Assembly: GCA_013203755.1 (NCBI GenBank)
Contig: JABMPI010000596.1
Span: 1 to 14,453 of the forward strand
Direction of reading: 5' to 3'
DNA: 14,453 nucleotides
Source of the DNA: Bacteroidota bacterium
GTDB lineage: Bacteria; Bacteroidota; Bacteroidia; Bacteroidales; Prolixibacteraceae
In this document: piece after piece, positions 6,802-13,763 of the stretch
How the letters are laid out: every line of letters begins with the position of its first letter
Numbering within the stretch: position 1 is the first letter of the stretch
Translations under genes and position numbers: made by a program
The notes under the pieces: model-generated
The model's database searches: none
The model's input: the letters and a program-made list of their open reading frames with translations, nothing else
Told to the model about the DNA's origin: nothing

Positions 6802-7653
6802 TTATACTCCGCCAAATGCACTGTATCCTCCGTCAACAGGGAGAACAATACCCGTAATAAATTTAGAAACGTCTGAAATAAGGAACAGAGTTGCACCCTG
6901 CAAATCTTCTGGTTCGCCAAATTTCCCCATTGGTGTATTGTCCACAATTTTTTGTCCGCGTGGAGAAAATTTACCCGTTTTTTCGTTCATCACCAAAAAG
7001 CGGTTTTGGTTGGTAATAAAGAAACCTGGCGCAACTGCATTTACACGAATGCCTACTTTTGCCAAATGAACAGCAAGCCATTCAGTAAAATTATTTACAG
7101 AAGCTTTTGCAGCCGAGTACGCAGGAATTTTAGTTAGCGGTTTGTATGAATTCATTGAAGAGATATTCAATACCACACCATTTCTGTTTTTCAACATGTC
7201 TTTCGTGAAAACCATGGTTGGTAAAAGCGTTCCTTTAAAATTTAAAGCAAAAACCATATCGAAACCTTCCATCTCCAATCCGTAGAAAGTATCTTCCAGG
7301 TTGTCAATATTTTCTTCGGTCATTTGTTCTACTTTCGTGGTTGCTTTTGGACTGTTTCCTCCTGCTCCGTTAATGAGGATATCAATATCACCTAATCTTT
7401 CATTAATTTCTACTTTTGCGGCTTCCAACGATGCTTTGTCCAAAACATTAGCTTCAACTCCAATAACTTCGGCGCCCGACTCTGCAGCAATTTCAGCGGC
7501 CACTTTTTCTGCTAGTTCTTTGTTAATATCAGCGATAGCTATTTTCGTGCCTACCGAAGCAATAGCTCTAACCATTGCACTGCCAAGAACACCGGCTCCG
7601 CCTGTAATTACACAAACTTTTCCTTTTAAATCGTTAAATGATGTTGGTTTCAT
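6802..7653 (-). CDS. uxuB: SDR-family D-mannonate oxidoreductase (UxuB-like)
   Basis: A predicted cytosolic NAD(P)-dependent short-chain dehydrogenase interconverting D-fructuronate and D-mannonate. It is 283 residues. The cofactor motif TGGAGVLG is at 17-24, NGAGG at about 95-99, and the catalytic serine region NISSMNS at 163-169. The active-site Tyr179 and Lys183 are in AYSAAKAS. The PVDGGYSAFGGV C-terminus closely resembles the SDR-type mannonate oxidoreductases (the UxuB/YjmF type of Bacillus), a family unrelated to the polyol-dehydrogenase-type UxuB of Escherichia coli. An insert between NAG and the catalytic serine (about 101-135) is also characteristic. It begins 13 bases after the LacI stop, so the two genes are likely cotranscribed. 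Context with a KDG-type kinase and a LarA-family epimerase supports a hexonate pathway. Gluconate 5-dehydrogenase is the main alternative. Confidence 0.82.
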   Translation of the reverse strand: MKPTSFNDLKGKVCVITGGAGVLGSAMVRAIASVGTKIAIADINKELAEKVAAEIAAESGAEVIGVEANVLDKASLEAAKVEINERLGDIDILINGAGGNSPKATTKVEQMTEENIDNLEDTFYGLEMEGFDMVFALNFKGTLLPTMVFTKDMLKNRNGVVLNISSMNSYKPLTKIPAYSAAKASVNNFTEWLAVHLAKVGIRVNAVAPGFFITNQNRFLVMNEKTGKFSPRGQKIVDNTPMGKFGEPEDLQGATLFLISDVSKFITGIVLPVDGGYSAFGGV

Positions 7654-7666
7654 AGTATTAATTTTT

Positions 7667-8731
7667 TTATTTGAATTCTTTATAATAGTCTACATTTTCT
7701 TTTGTAACGATGTCTATGGATGTATAGTTCTTTTTTGCAATTACTCTTTTCTGAACTACATTTTTGAATAGTTTATTTATGGCGTTATAGCCTTGTTCTT
7801 CAGGTCGTTGGCATATTAAAAATTGTACGATATCTTTTTTTAAATATTCCTTATTTTCTTTCAGAAGATCGTGTCCGATAACTCTAATGTTACTAAATCC
7901 AAGTTTCTCTATTAGTTTGCCAACAAAGAATACTTTTGAATTGGTTACAAATATTCCTTTTATATTTTGCGAAATAATCTTTTCTCTAACTTTTACCATC
8001 CATTCGTCGTTTTGGGTATTTTCAACTTCGGTTGTAAAAAGTTGGTGATTCGGTTCTTCCTTTTTATCGAACCATTCATAAAAACCTTTTTCGCGCTGAA
8101 CCAGGTGATTTTGATTGTCCATTTCTTTGGCAAAATGGATGATTAAAATATTTCCTTCAGGAAGAATTAAATCGAGCAGTTTGCCAGAAACTAAACCACT
8201 TTGGTACGAATCCTGACCAATATAACTAAGTTGACCAGCATCATTTATTTCTGAATCAATAAAAACAAATGGAATTTTATTTTCATTTAACTCTTGAATA
8301 AAACTAATTGATTCTTTTTTGAAAAATGGAGCAAATACAACACCTTCCGGCTTTAATTTTAGTACCTTTTTGGTTTCAGTAACAAAACTCTTTGAATCGG
8401 TTTGGTTGAATGTAAAAGGTTGAATTTGAACGCCATATTGCTTCAACTCTAAAATACGCCGTTTTACTCCAATAAATGGTTTGTTCCAATAACCTTCAAC
8501 AGAAGGAGGTTGGGGTAGGAGTGTTGCAAATAGTGCCGATTTTTTAGATGCCAAAGTACTTGCAAAAATATTGGGTTGGTAATCCAGCTCTTTAATTATT
8601 TCTCGAATTTTTCTTTTGGTAGATTCAGCTACTTCACCACGGTTATGCAAAACACGATCAACAGTCCCAATAGAAACTTTTGCTTTTTCTGCAATGTCTT
8701 TAATCCGTATTTGTTTGTTAGTTTCGATAAT
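7667..8731 (-). CDS. LacI-family transcriptional regulator, non-canonical start
   Basis: A sugar-responsive repressor. The N-terminal helix-turn-helix and hinge (IRIKDIAEKAKVSIGTVDRV, then LHNRGEVAEST and LDYQPNIFASTLA) are followed by a periplasmic-binding-like effector domain with VSGKLLDLILPEGNILIIHF and IRVIGHDLL. The frame is open from an upstream stop at 8741-8743. Between that stop and the helix there is no ATG, GTG or TTG; only ATT (8729-8731), ATC (8726-8728) and ATA (8708-8710) are available. The first conventional in-frame start, TTG at 8648-8650, would delete the DNA-binding helix. I place the start at the ATT, giving 354 residues, a normal LacI length. ATA at 8710 is equally plausible, and a sequence error or a mutated start is possible. 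It ends 13 bases before the UxuB-like gene, its probable target operon. Other targets are unknown. Confidence 0.8.
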   Translation of the reverse strand: MIETNKQIRIKDIAEKAKVSIGTVDRVLHNRGEVAESTKRKIREIIKELDYQPNIFASTLASKKSALFATLLPQPPSVEGYWNKPFIGVKRRILELKQYGVQIQPFTFNQTDSKSFVTETKKVLKLKPEGVVFAPFFKKESISFIQELNENKIPFVFIDSEINDAGQLSYIGQDSYQSGLVSGKLLDLILPEGNILIIHFAKEMDNQNHLVQREKGFYEWFDKKEEPNHQLFTTEVENTQNDEWMVKVREKIISQNIKGIFVTNSKVFFVGKLIEKLGFSNIRVIGHDLLKENKEYLKKDIVQFLICQRPEEQGYNAINKLFKNVVQKRVIAKKNYTSIDIVTKENVDYYKEFK

Positions 8732-8778
8732 TGGTTGATATTAAGTTGCTTAAATCAAAATGATTTTTTAGCGTGTTA

Positions 8779-8786
8779 CAAAAATA
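8779..8786 (-). promoter_or_regulatory. Bacteroidota-type -7 promoter element for the LacI operon
   Basis: The minus strand reads TATTTTTG, an exact match to TAnnTTTG, the -7 consensus of the Bacteroidota primary sigma factor. It lies about 48 bases before the proposed start. No clean TTTG -33 element is visible at the usual distance. That region instead carries the palindrome at 8805-8818. Confidence 0.55.
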
Positions 8787-8804
8787 AGCTTTTTTTTTAT
8801 TTAT

Positions 8805-8818
8805 CGTGTTCGTACACG
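8805..8818. promoter_or_regulatory. Operator-like palindrome upstream of the LacI gene
   Basis: CGTGTTCGTACACG is a 14-base palindrome with one mismatched pair and a central CG, as in LacI-family operators. It sits about 19-32 bases upstream of the predicted -7 box, across the expected -33 region, suggesting autoregulation. A half-site CGTGTT recurs 33 bases away at 8772-8777, just downstream of the -7 box. Confidence 0.5.
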
Positions 8819-8884
8819 GAAAAATATTTAAGAACATGTTTTGCAACAGTGTTGGAGGATGTAATATGAAAAAATACTTCTGTT

Positions 8885-9694
8885 TTATTCGGGGCGATTT
8901 TCCAGTAATTGTGGATTTTTAACCAAGTGTTTAATAACCCTAAACATTCTTCCTCCATGCGAGCCATCAACAACGCGATGATCGAGTGTAGCTGAAAGTT
9001 TTAGTGTTTTTCGAATAACAATTTCGTCATTAATTACAACTGGTTTTTTTAATACCGTTCCCAGAATCATTACAACCGAAACGTTTGCCGATGGAAGAAG
9101 TGCGCCATAACCTGTGTCTAGTCCTACACTGCCGATATTTGAAACTACATATGAACCAAAACTATTGGCCGATAAACCCACGCCAGGCAATGAGATGCCC
9201 CAGCCGATTGTAACCATTTTATACAGTCTAAACAACCACGTTCTAAATGGCCACGGAACCGATGAAAGCATACTTTTAGATTGCATGGCTTCATTTTCAT
9301 TTCCTTTTCTAGACTGGGCTATTTTTTCGCTTATCTCTTTTGAAAGTTCTGCAACTGTTAGTTGGTCAGTATTTTCTACTTTAACCGATCCCATTTGTCC
9401 CCCTTGCAGCAAAACACTTACAGTTGCGTCAATTTGATCTCGCTGTGTTATGTTGCCACGTTTAACAAAAGTGTTTAATTCAGGAACTTCCTGTCCGATT
9501 GCCCGCCCAATAATTAAAGTCATTAAATAAGTAAGTGTGGTTTTTACTCCCTCTTTCCGTTTCGCCGAAATAAATTTTTCTAATTCGGTAACATCAATAT
9601 CAACGGTACCATAAATTTTTGAATCGATTGGTTTACTGTAAATCGTGGAAGCTACTTTTCGCCAGTTAGTATTTAAGTCTTGCGATGAATTCAT
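8885..9694 (-). CDS. Stand-alone 2-oxoacid dehydrogenase E2-type acyltransferase domain protein
   Basis: A 269-residue protein consisting only of the catalytic domain of dihydrolipoamide acyltransferases (2-oxoacid dehydrogenase E2, chloramphenicol-acetyltransferase-like fold). The active-site signature D238-H239-R-V-V-D-G244 has the catalytic histidine. The preceding VVSNIGSVGLDTGYG segment (about 183-197) matches the E2 core. The usual N-terminal lipoyl and peripheral-subunit-binding domains are absent, and translation begins almost directly in the catalytic domain (WRKVASTIYSKPI). Such stand-alone members occur in Bacteroidota. The acyl donor and acceptor are unknown. No E1 or E3 genes are nearby, so membership of a classical complex is unlikely. 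The gene lies alone, divergent from the GntR gene and upstream of the LacI promoter on the same strand. It may be part of neither operon. A hydrophobic stretch near 165-175 is short and not a convincing membrane segment. Confidence 0.87.
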   Translation of the reverse strand: MNSSQDLNTNWRKVASTIYSKPIDSKIYGTVDIDVTELEKFISAKRKEGVKTTLTYLMTLIIGRAIGQEVPELNTFVKRGNITQRDQIDATVSVLLQGGQMGSVKVENTDQLTVAELSKEISEKIAQSRKGNENEAMQSKSMLSSVPWPFRTWLFRLYKMVTIGWGISLPGVGLSANSFGSYVVSNIGSVGLDTGYGALLPSANVSVVMILGTVLKKPVVINDEIVIRKTLKLSATLDHRVVDGSHGGRMFRVIKHLVKNPQLLENRPE

Positions 9695-9770
9695 TAATTT
9701 AAATTTTCAGAATTAAAATTATTACAAAATTGTACCTGATTGAATTGACTCAATATTGCAATTTTTTGCT

Positions 9771-9823
9771 TTAGCAAACAAAAATAGTTTTTTATAATTA
9801 ATATGAGAAAAATTGTTTGCTAA
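9771..9823. promoter_or_regulatory. 11-bp perfect inverted repeat with an extra half-site in the divergent gap
   Basis: TTAGCAAACAA (9771-9781) and TTGTTTGCTAA (9813-9823) are exact reverse complements separated by 31 AT-rich bases. A further TTGTTTG at 9825-9831 repeats the start of the second arm with a 12-base period. The elements lie between the divergent E2-type gene and the GntR gene, where a regulator would control both. The 242-base gap (9695-9936) contains no other gene. A smaller palindrome TTGA...TCAA lies at 9740-9753. Confidence 0.55.
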
Positions 9824-9901
9824 CTTGTTTGAAATCGTTTTAAATTGATTGGAATGGTTGGTTTAAATCACATTATTTCATATCATTATAGTGTAGAATA
9901 A

Positions 9902-9933
9902 AGTAGTACAGTTTTGTTTTAGTAGCACAGTTT
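9902..9933 (+). promoter_or_regulatory. 13-bp direct repeat immediately upstream of the GntR gene
   Basis: AGTAGTACAGTTT (9902-9914) and AGTAGCACAGTTT (9921-9933) differ at one base and repeat with a 19-base period. The second copy ends three bases before the GntR ATG. It may be a tandem operator for autoregulation or a 5'-leader element that affects translation. No exact TAnnTTTG box is seen; CAGTTTTG at 9909-9916 is one mismatch away. Confidence 0.5.
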
Positions 9934-9936
9934 AAA

Positions 9937-10953
9937 ATGACTAAACCAACTATAATATCTAAAAATAGACGAAATCTTTCTAATCTGTCAAAATCAGAAA
10001 GAATAATTGAAACGGTAATAGAATCCATTAAGAATAGCAATATTTTGGTTGGCGATGCACTTACAAGTGTAAATGTTGCAGCTAGAGATTTTGGGGTTGC
10101 CCGCCAAACCATTGTTCGTGCTTACGAAAAACTGAAAAAGCTGGGTTTTGTTGAATCTCGACCTAGAAAAGGATACTTTGTAATTAATAAACAATCCAAA
10201 ATAAAAAAGAGAGTTCTGCTTATTATTCACAGTTTTAACGCACATTTCGAATTACTTTATAATGAATTTAGAGATCAGGTGGATGGTATTTGCGACATCG
10301 AAATCTATTTTCATCATTACAACATAAAAATACTGGAACTCATAATTAATCGAAATTTAGATAGTTATGATCTGTTTATTGTCTCTTCTTTTGATAATCA
10401 GCGTATTGCAAATATTTTAGGTAGAATACCGGCCAATAAAGTTTTAATTATTTCAAGAAATGATCGGGTTGAAAATAGGTACAACGAGATTATTCAGGAT
10501 TTTGAAGGAGGAACAAACGATGCATTGATTTTGGCTCTCGAAAAAATAAAAAAATATAAATCGCTGACACTTTGTTTTCCTTTGAAAAGTGGTCATTCCA
10601 AATCCTTAGAGATAGGTTTTAATAAGTTTTGTTCCGAATGTTCTGTTTCTAATAAAATTGTTGATTCGTTGCAAAATATTGATGTTCGAAAAGGTGATGC
10701 ATATTTAGTAATAGACGATGCCGATTTAATAATGCTTTTAAAAATTTGTAAAATCAGAAATTGGAAGATTGGAATTGATGTTGGTGTAATATCATACAAC
10801 GAAACCCCATTAAAAGAGGTGATTCGCGATGGTATTACTGTTATTACATGTAATTTTAAAAGTATGGCCAGCGAAATGGCAGAGTTTATTCGAACCGGTT
10901 CGAACCTTCAAAAAACAATTCCCATTTCATTAATTCTTAGAAACTCTTTATAG
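9937..10953 (+). CDS. GntR-family regulator with periplasmic-binding-like sensor domain
   Basis: A sugar-responsive transcriptional regulator of 338 residues. The N-terminal winged helix spans about 19-83: SERIIETVIESIKN, then VNVAARDFGVARQTIVRAYE as the helix-turn-helix, then LGFVESRPRKGYFV as the wing. From about residue 90 (KRVLLIIHSFNAHFELL) a LacI/periplasmic-binding-protein-like domain follows instead of the FCD or UTRA domain of most GntR proteins. This GntR-plus-sugar-binding architecture is common in Bacteroidota carbohydrate loci. The ATG at 9937 follows directly on a tandem direct repeat. The gene is followed at 28 bases by the alpha-L-fucosidase gene on the same strand, so it probably regulates that operon and itself. 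The effector is not identifiable; fucose or a derived acid is a guess from context. Confidence 0.9.
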   Translation: MTKPTIISKNRRNLSNLSKSERIIETVIESIKNSNILVGDALTSVNVAARDFGVARQTIVRAYEKLKKLGFVESRPRKGYFVINKQSKIKKRVLLIIHSFNAHFELLYNEFRDQVDGICDIEIYFHHYNIKILELIINRNLDSYDLFIVSSFDNQRIANILGRIPANKVLIISRNDRVENRYNEIIQDFEGGTNDALILALEKIKKYKSLTLCFPLKSGHSKSLEIGFNKFCSECSVSNKIVDSLQNIDVRKGDAYLVIDDADLIMLLKICKIRNWKIGIDVGVISYNETPLKEVIRDGITVITCNFKSMASEMAEFIRTGSNLQKTIPISLILRNSL

Positions 10954-10981
10954 AAATAAACTAAAATGTAAACCGATAAAA

Positions 10982-12442
10982 ATGAAAAACTTACTAATTA
11001 TTTTACTGCTGGTTTTGGGAGTGCAAACTATGGCACAAAAAAAATATCAACCTACCTGGGAATCGATAGACAGTCGTCCGATGCCAACATGGTACAACGA
11101 CGCTAAATTTGGAATATTTATACATTGGGGACCCTATTCAGTACCTGCTTTTTCTAAGGTTGGAAGCTATTCTGAATGGTATTGGAACCAACTGGCAAAA
11201 AGAGACAAAGAAGGAGATAAAAATGAGACAAAGGAGTTTCACCAGCGGGTTTATGGTGAAGATTTTGCCTACCCCGATTTTATTCCGATGTTTAAATGCG
11301 AACTTTTCGATCCAAATCAGTGGGCGAATACTTTTAAAGAATCGGGAGCAAAATATGTGGTGCTAACTTCAAAACATCACGATGGTTATTGTTTGTGGCC
11401 AAGTGCCGAATCGAATAAATCCTGGGGTCGCCCGTGGAACTCTACCAACACTGGTCCAATGCGCGATTTATTGGGTGAACTTACCAACTCAGTTCGAAAA
11501 GAAAACCTTAAAATGGGGATTTATTATTCGCTTTATGAATGGTACAATCCGTTGTATAATGCAAATGTTGATATGTATGTGGATCAGCACATGACTCCGC
11601 AGTTTAAAGATGTGGTTGAGAGGTATTCTCCCTCGGTGATATTTACCGATGGCGAATGGGATCACCCGCATACAACATGGAAAGCTACCGAAACTTTAGC
11701 GTGGTTATACAATGAATCTGCAAACAAAGAGGAAGTTGTAATTAACGACCGGTGGGGGAAAAATACGCGACACAATCATGGAGGGTACTATACCACTGAA
11801 TATGGATCAGGATTGCCTAATGACGATAATGCATGGGAAGAGAACCGTGGAATGGCACACTCTTTTGGGTACAGTCGTACCGAAAATATTGAGGACTATA
11901 ATTCAACACAACAATTGCTTTATATGTTGATTGATATTGTTAGCAGAGGCGGAAATTTCTTGTTGGATATCGGTCCAACTGCTGATGGTCGTATTCCGGT
12001 TATTATGCAGGAACGATTAATAGAAATGGGAGATTGGCTAAAAGTAAATGGAGAAGCAATTTATGGAACCAGAATATGGAATACAACTTGCCAGTGGAGC
12101 GAAGGTACAGTAAAAGAGGCAAAAAGGGCACAGTATAAATCGAAATACGATGTGATGAAATTTACCGTCAATCCAGATGATGGAATGGCCATAAAAGAGA
12201 TATTTTTTACGCAAAAAGGAAAGTCGCTTTATTGCATTTGTCCGGTATTTCCGGAAGGGAAACTATTTGTAAAAGATGTGCATTTAATTGATGGGGCAAC
12301 GGTTACAATGCTTGGAGTTGATGAAAAATTGAATTGGGAAAAATCAGGCAATAATATTGAGATAGAAATGCCAAAAATAAATCCATCGCAAATGCCTTGT
12401 GAATTTGCATGGACATTTAAAATTGATGGAATTCAAAAATAG
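10982..12442 (+). CDS. GH29 alpha-L-fucosidase, secreted
   Basis: A retaining glycosidase that releases terminal alpha-L-fucose from glycans. It is 486 residues. A Sec signal peptide (hydrophobic residues about 4-14, then TMAQ) suggests cleavage after Ala18 and periplasmic location. No lipobox cysteine is present. GH29 motifs in order: FGIFIHWGPYSVP (43-55), LTSKHHDGYCLW (128-139), the nucleophile region VIFTDGEWD (219-227, predicted nucleophile D223), WEENRGMAHSFGYS (285-299, candidate acid/base Glu in the WE motif), and SRGGNFLLDIGPTADG (321-336). The C-terminal part (about 375-486) fits the usual beta-sandwich domain. Length is normal. It follows the GntR gene by 28 bases and precedes the MFS transporter by 33, suggesting an operon. 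The nucleophile segment reads FTDGEWD instead of the common WFDG, so substrate preference may differ. Confidence 0.93.
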   Translation: MKNLLIILLLVLGVQTMAQKKYQPTWESIDSRPMPTWYNDAKFGIFIHWGPYSVPAFSKVGSYSEWYWNQLAKRDKEGDKNETKEFHQRVYGEDFAYPDFIPMFKCELFDPNQWANTFKESGAKYVVLTSKHHDGYCLWPSAESNKSWGRPWNSTNTGPMRDLLGELTNSVRKENLKMGIYYSLYEWYNPLYNANVDMYVDQHMTPQFKDVVERYSPSVIFTDGEWDHPHTTWKATETLAWLYNESANKEEVVINDRWGKNTRHNHGGYYTTEYGSGLPNDDNAWEENRGMAHSFGYSRTENIEDYNSTQQLLYMLIDIVSRGGNFLLDIGPTADGRIPVIMQERLIEMGDWLKVNGEAIYGTRIWNTTCQWSEGTVKEAKRAQYKSKYDVMKFTVNPDDGMAIKEIFFTQKGKSLYCICPVFPEGKLFVKDVHLIDGATVTMLGVDEKLNWEKSGNNIEIEMPKINPSQMPCEFAWTFKIDGIQK

Positions 12443-12475
12443 AAGTCAGAACTAATTTCAAGAATAACTTAAACT

Positions 12476-13762
12476 ATGAATATTCAAACTGAAACGCTAA
12501 CCAAAAAAACCAACTTTCGGTGGGCCATTGTTGGACTGTTGTTTTTTGCAACAACAGTAAACTATTTCGATCGTTTTTTAATGGGGATTTTAGCCCCGCT
12601 TTTAGAAACTGAAATAGGTTGGTCCGAACAGGAATATGGTTATATAATTGCAGCTTTTCAGTTTGCTTATGCTGCAGGAACTTTATTAATTGGGTATGTA
12701 ATCGATCGAATTGGAACGCGCTGGGGATTTGCACTGTCGGTTACTTTATGGAGCGTGGCAAGCATGTTACATGCAGCTGCCCGAAGTTGGGTAGGTTTTG
12801 CCTTGGCAAGAGTTGGGTTGGGCCTGAGCGAAGCGGGCAATTTTCCGGCAGCAATAAAGACCGTCGCAGAGTGGTTTCCTAAAAAGGAACGTGCATTTGC
12901 AACCGGACTTTTTAATGGTGGTTCTAATGTTGGCGCAATATTGGCACCTCTTTTAATTCCTTTAATTATTGCTCAATTTGGCTCGTGGAAATGGGTGTTT
13001 ATTCTATCGGGTTTACTTGGTATTTTCTGGTTGGTTTTTTGGCTGATTTTTTATAATAATCCACGTCAAAGTAAGTATACGAATCAAGCAGAAATCGATT
13101 TTATTGAAAATGGTGAACCTGTGCTTGAGCATGAAAAAATTAGTTGGATTAAACTGCTTAAATACCGCCAGATTTGGGCAGTGGCATTTGGGAAATTATT
13201 TGCCGATCCGGTGTGGTGGTTTTATCTTTTTTGGGGGGCCAAATTTTTGCATTCAAAATTTGGAGTCGATTTAAAAGAGTTGGCATTGCCACTGGTTACC
13301 ATTTATGTGGTCGCCGATTTTGGAGGAATTGCCGGTGGAGCAATGTCGTCGTGGTTAATTAAAAAAGGGAAGTCGGTTAACTTTTCGCGTAAAATAACCA
13401 TGTTTATTTCTGCACTTTTAGTACTGCCGGTAATGACCGTTCCTTACCATTCGTCAATAGTAATAAGTGTGGGATTAATATCGCTTGCAGCGGCAGCACA
13501 TTGTTCATGGGCTGCCAATAATTTTACCTTGGCCTCCGATCTGTTTCCAAAACAAGTGGTAGCAACTGTAACCGGTTTTGCAACAACAGTAAGCACTTTG
13601 GGTGGAATGTTAACCGCCTTGCTTGTGGGATATGTATTAAATGAATCGGGTGCCGAAGGTTACAAAATAGCATTTGCTGTTGCATCGTGCGGCTATTTAA
13701 TTGGCATAGCAGTTATTCATTTGCTGGTTCCTAAAATGAAGCCTCTAACTAAATTGGTATAG
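12476..13762 (+). CDS. MFS transporter, ExuT-like sugar-acid (anion:cation symporter) family
   Basis: A predicted inner-membrane proton-coupled symporter of 428 residues with about 12 hydrophobic segments. The first transmembrane helix carries VNYFDRFLMGILAP (28-41), typical of the anion:cation symporter family that includes the hexuronate transporter ExuT and galactonate transporters. MFS motif A (GYVIDRIGTRWG) is at 73-84 between helices 2 and 3. The segment LGLSEAGNFPAAIKTVAEWF, about 118-137, is strongly characteristic of ExuT-like proteins. It is not related in sequence to the fucose permease FucP, so the imported compound is more likely an acidic sugar than free fucose. The gene lies 33 bases after the GH29 gene and one base before the URO-D-family gene, indicating tight cotranscription. 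The plausible substrate class is hexuronate or aldonate. The precise one is unknown. Confidence 0.9.
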   Translation: MNIQTETLTKKTNFRWAIVGLLFFATTVNYFDRFLMGILAPLLETEIGWSEQEYGYIIAAFQFAYAAGTLLIGYVIDRIGTRWGFALSVTLWSVASMLHAAARSWVGFALARVGLGLSEAGNFPAAIKTVAEWFPKKERAFATGLFNGGSNVGAILAPLLIPLIIAQFGSWKWVFILSGLLGIFWLVFWLIFYNNPRQSKYTNQAEIDFIENGEPVLEHEKISWIKLLKYRQIWAVAFGKLFADPVWWFYLFWGAKFLHSKFGVDLKELALPLVTIYVVADFGGIAGGAMSSWLIKKGKSVNFSRKITMFISALLVLPVMTVPYHSSIVISVGLISLAAAAHCSWAANNFTLASDLFPKQVVATVTGFATTVSTLGGMLTALLVGYVLNESGAEGYKIAFAVASCGYLIGIAVIHLLVPKMKPLTKLV

Positions 13763-13763
13763 T

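Noticed and set aside
7301..7771. Plus-strand open frame of 156 codons with hydrophobic stretches
   Set aside because: It is antisense to the SDR and the end of the LacI gene, both well-supported. Hydrophobicity is expected from the complement of Ala/Val/Ile-rich Rossmann segments.
8869..8925. Tiny plus-strand frame MKKYFCFIRG... preceded by GGAGG
   Set aside because: It has only 18 codons and overlaps the antisense of the E2-type C-terminus. A Shine-Dalgarno-like GGAGG is not informative in Bacteroidota.
12476..13762. L-fucose permease (FucP), suggested by the adjacent fucosidase
   Set aside because: The sequence carries ExuT/anion:cation symporter features (VNYFDR, LSEAGNFPAA), not FucP features.
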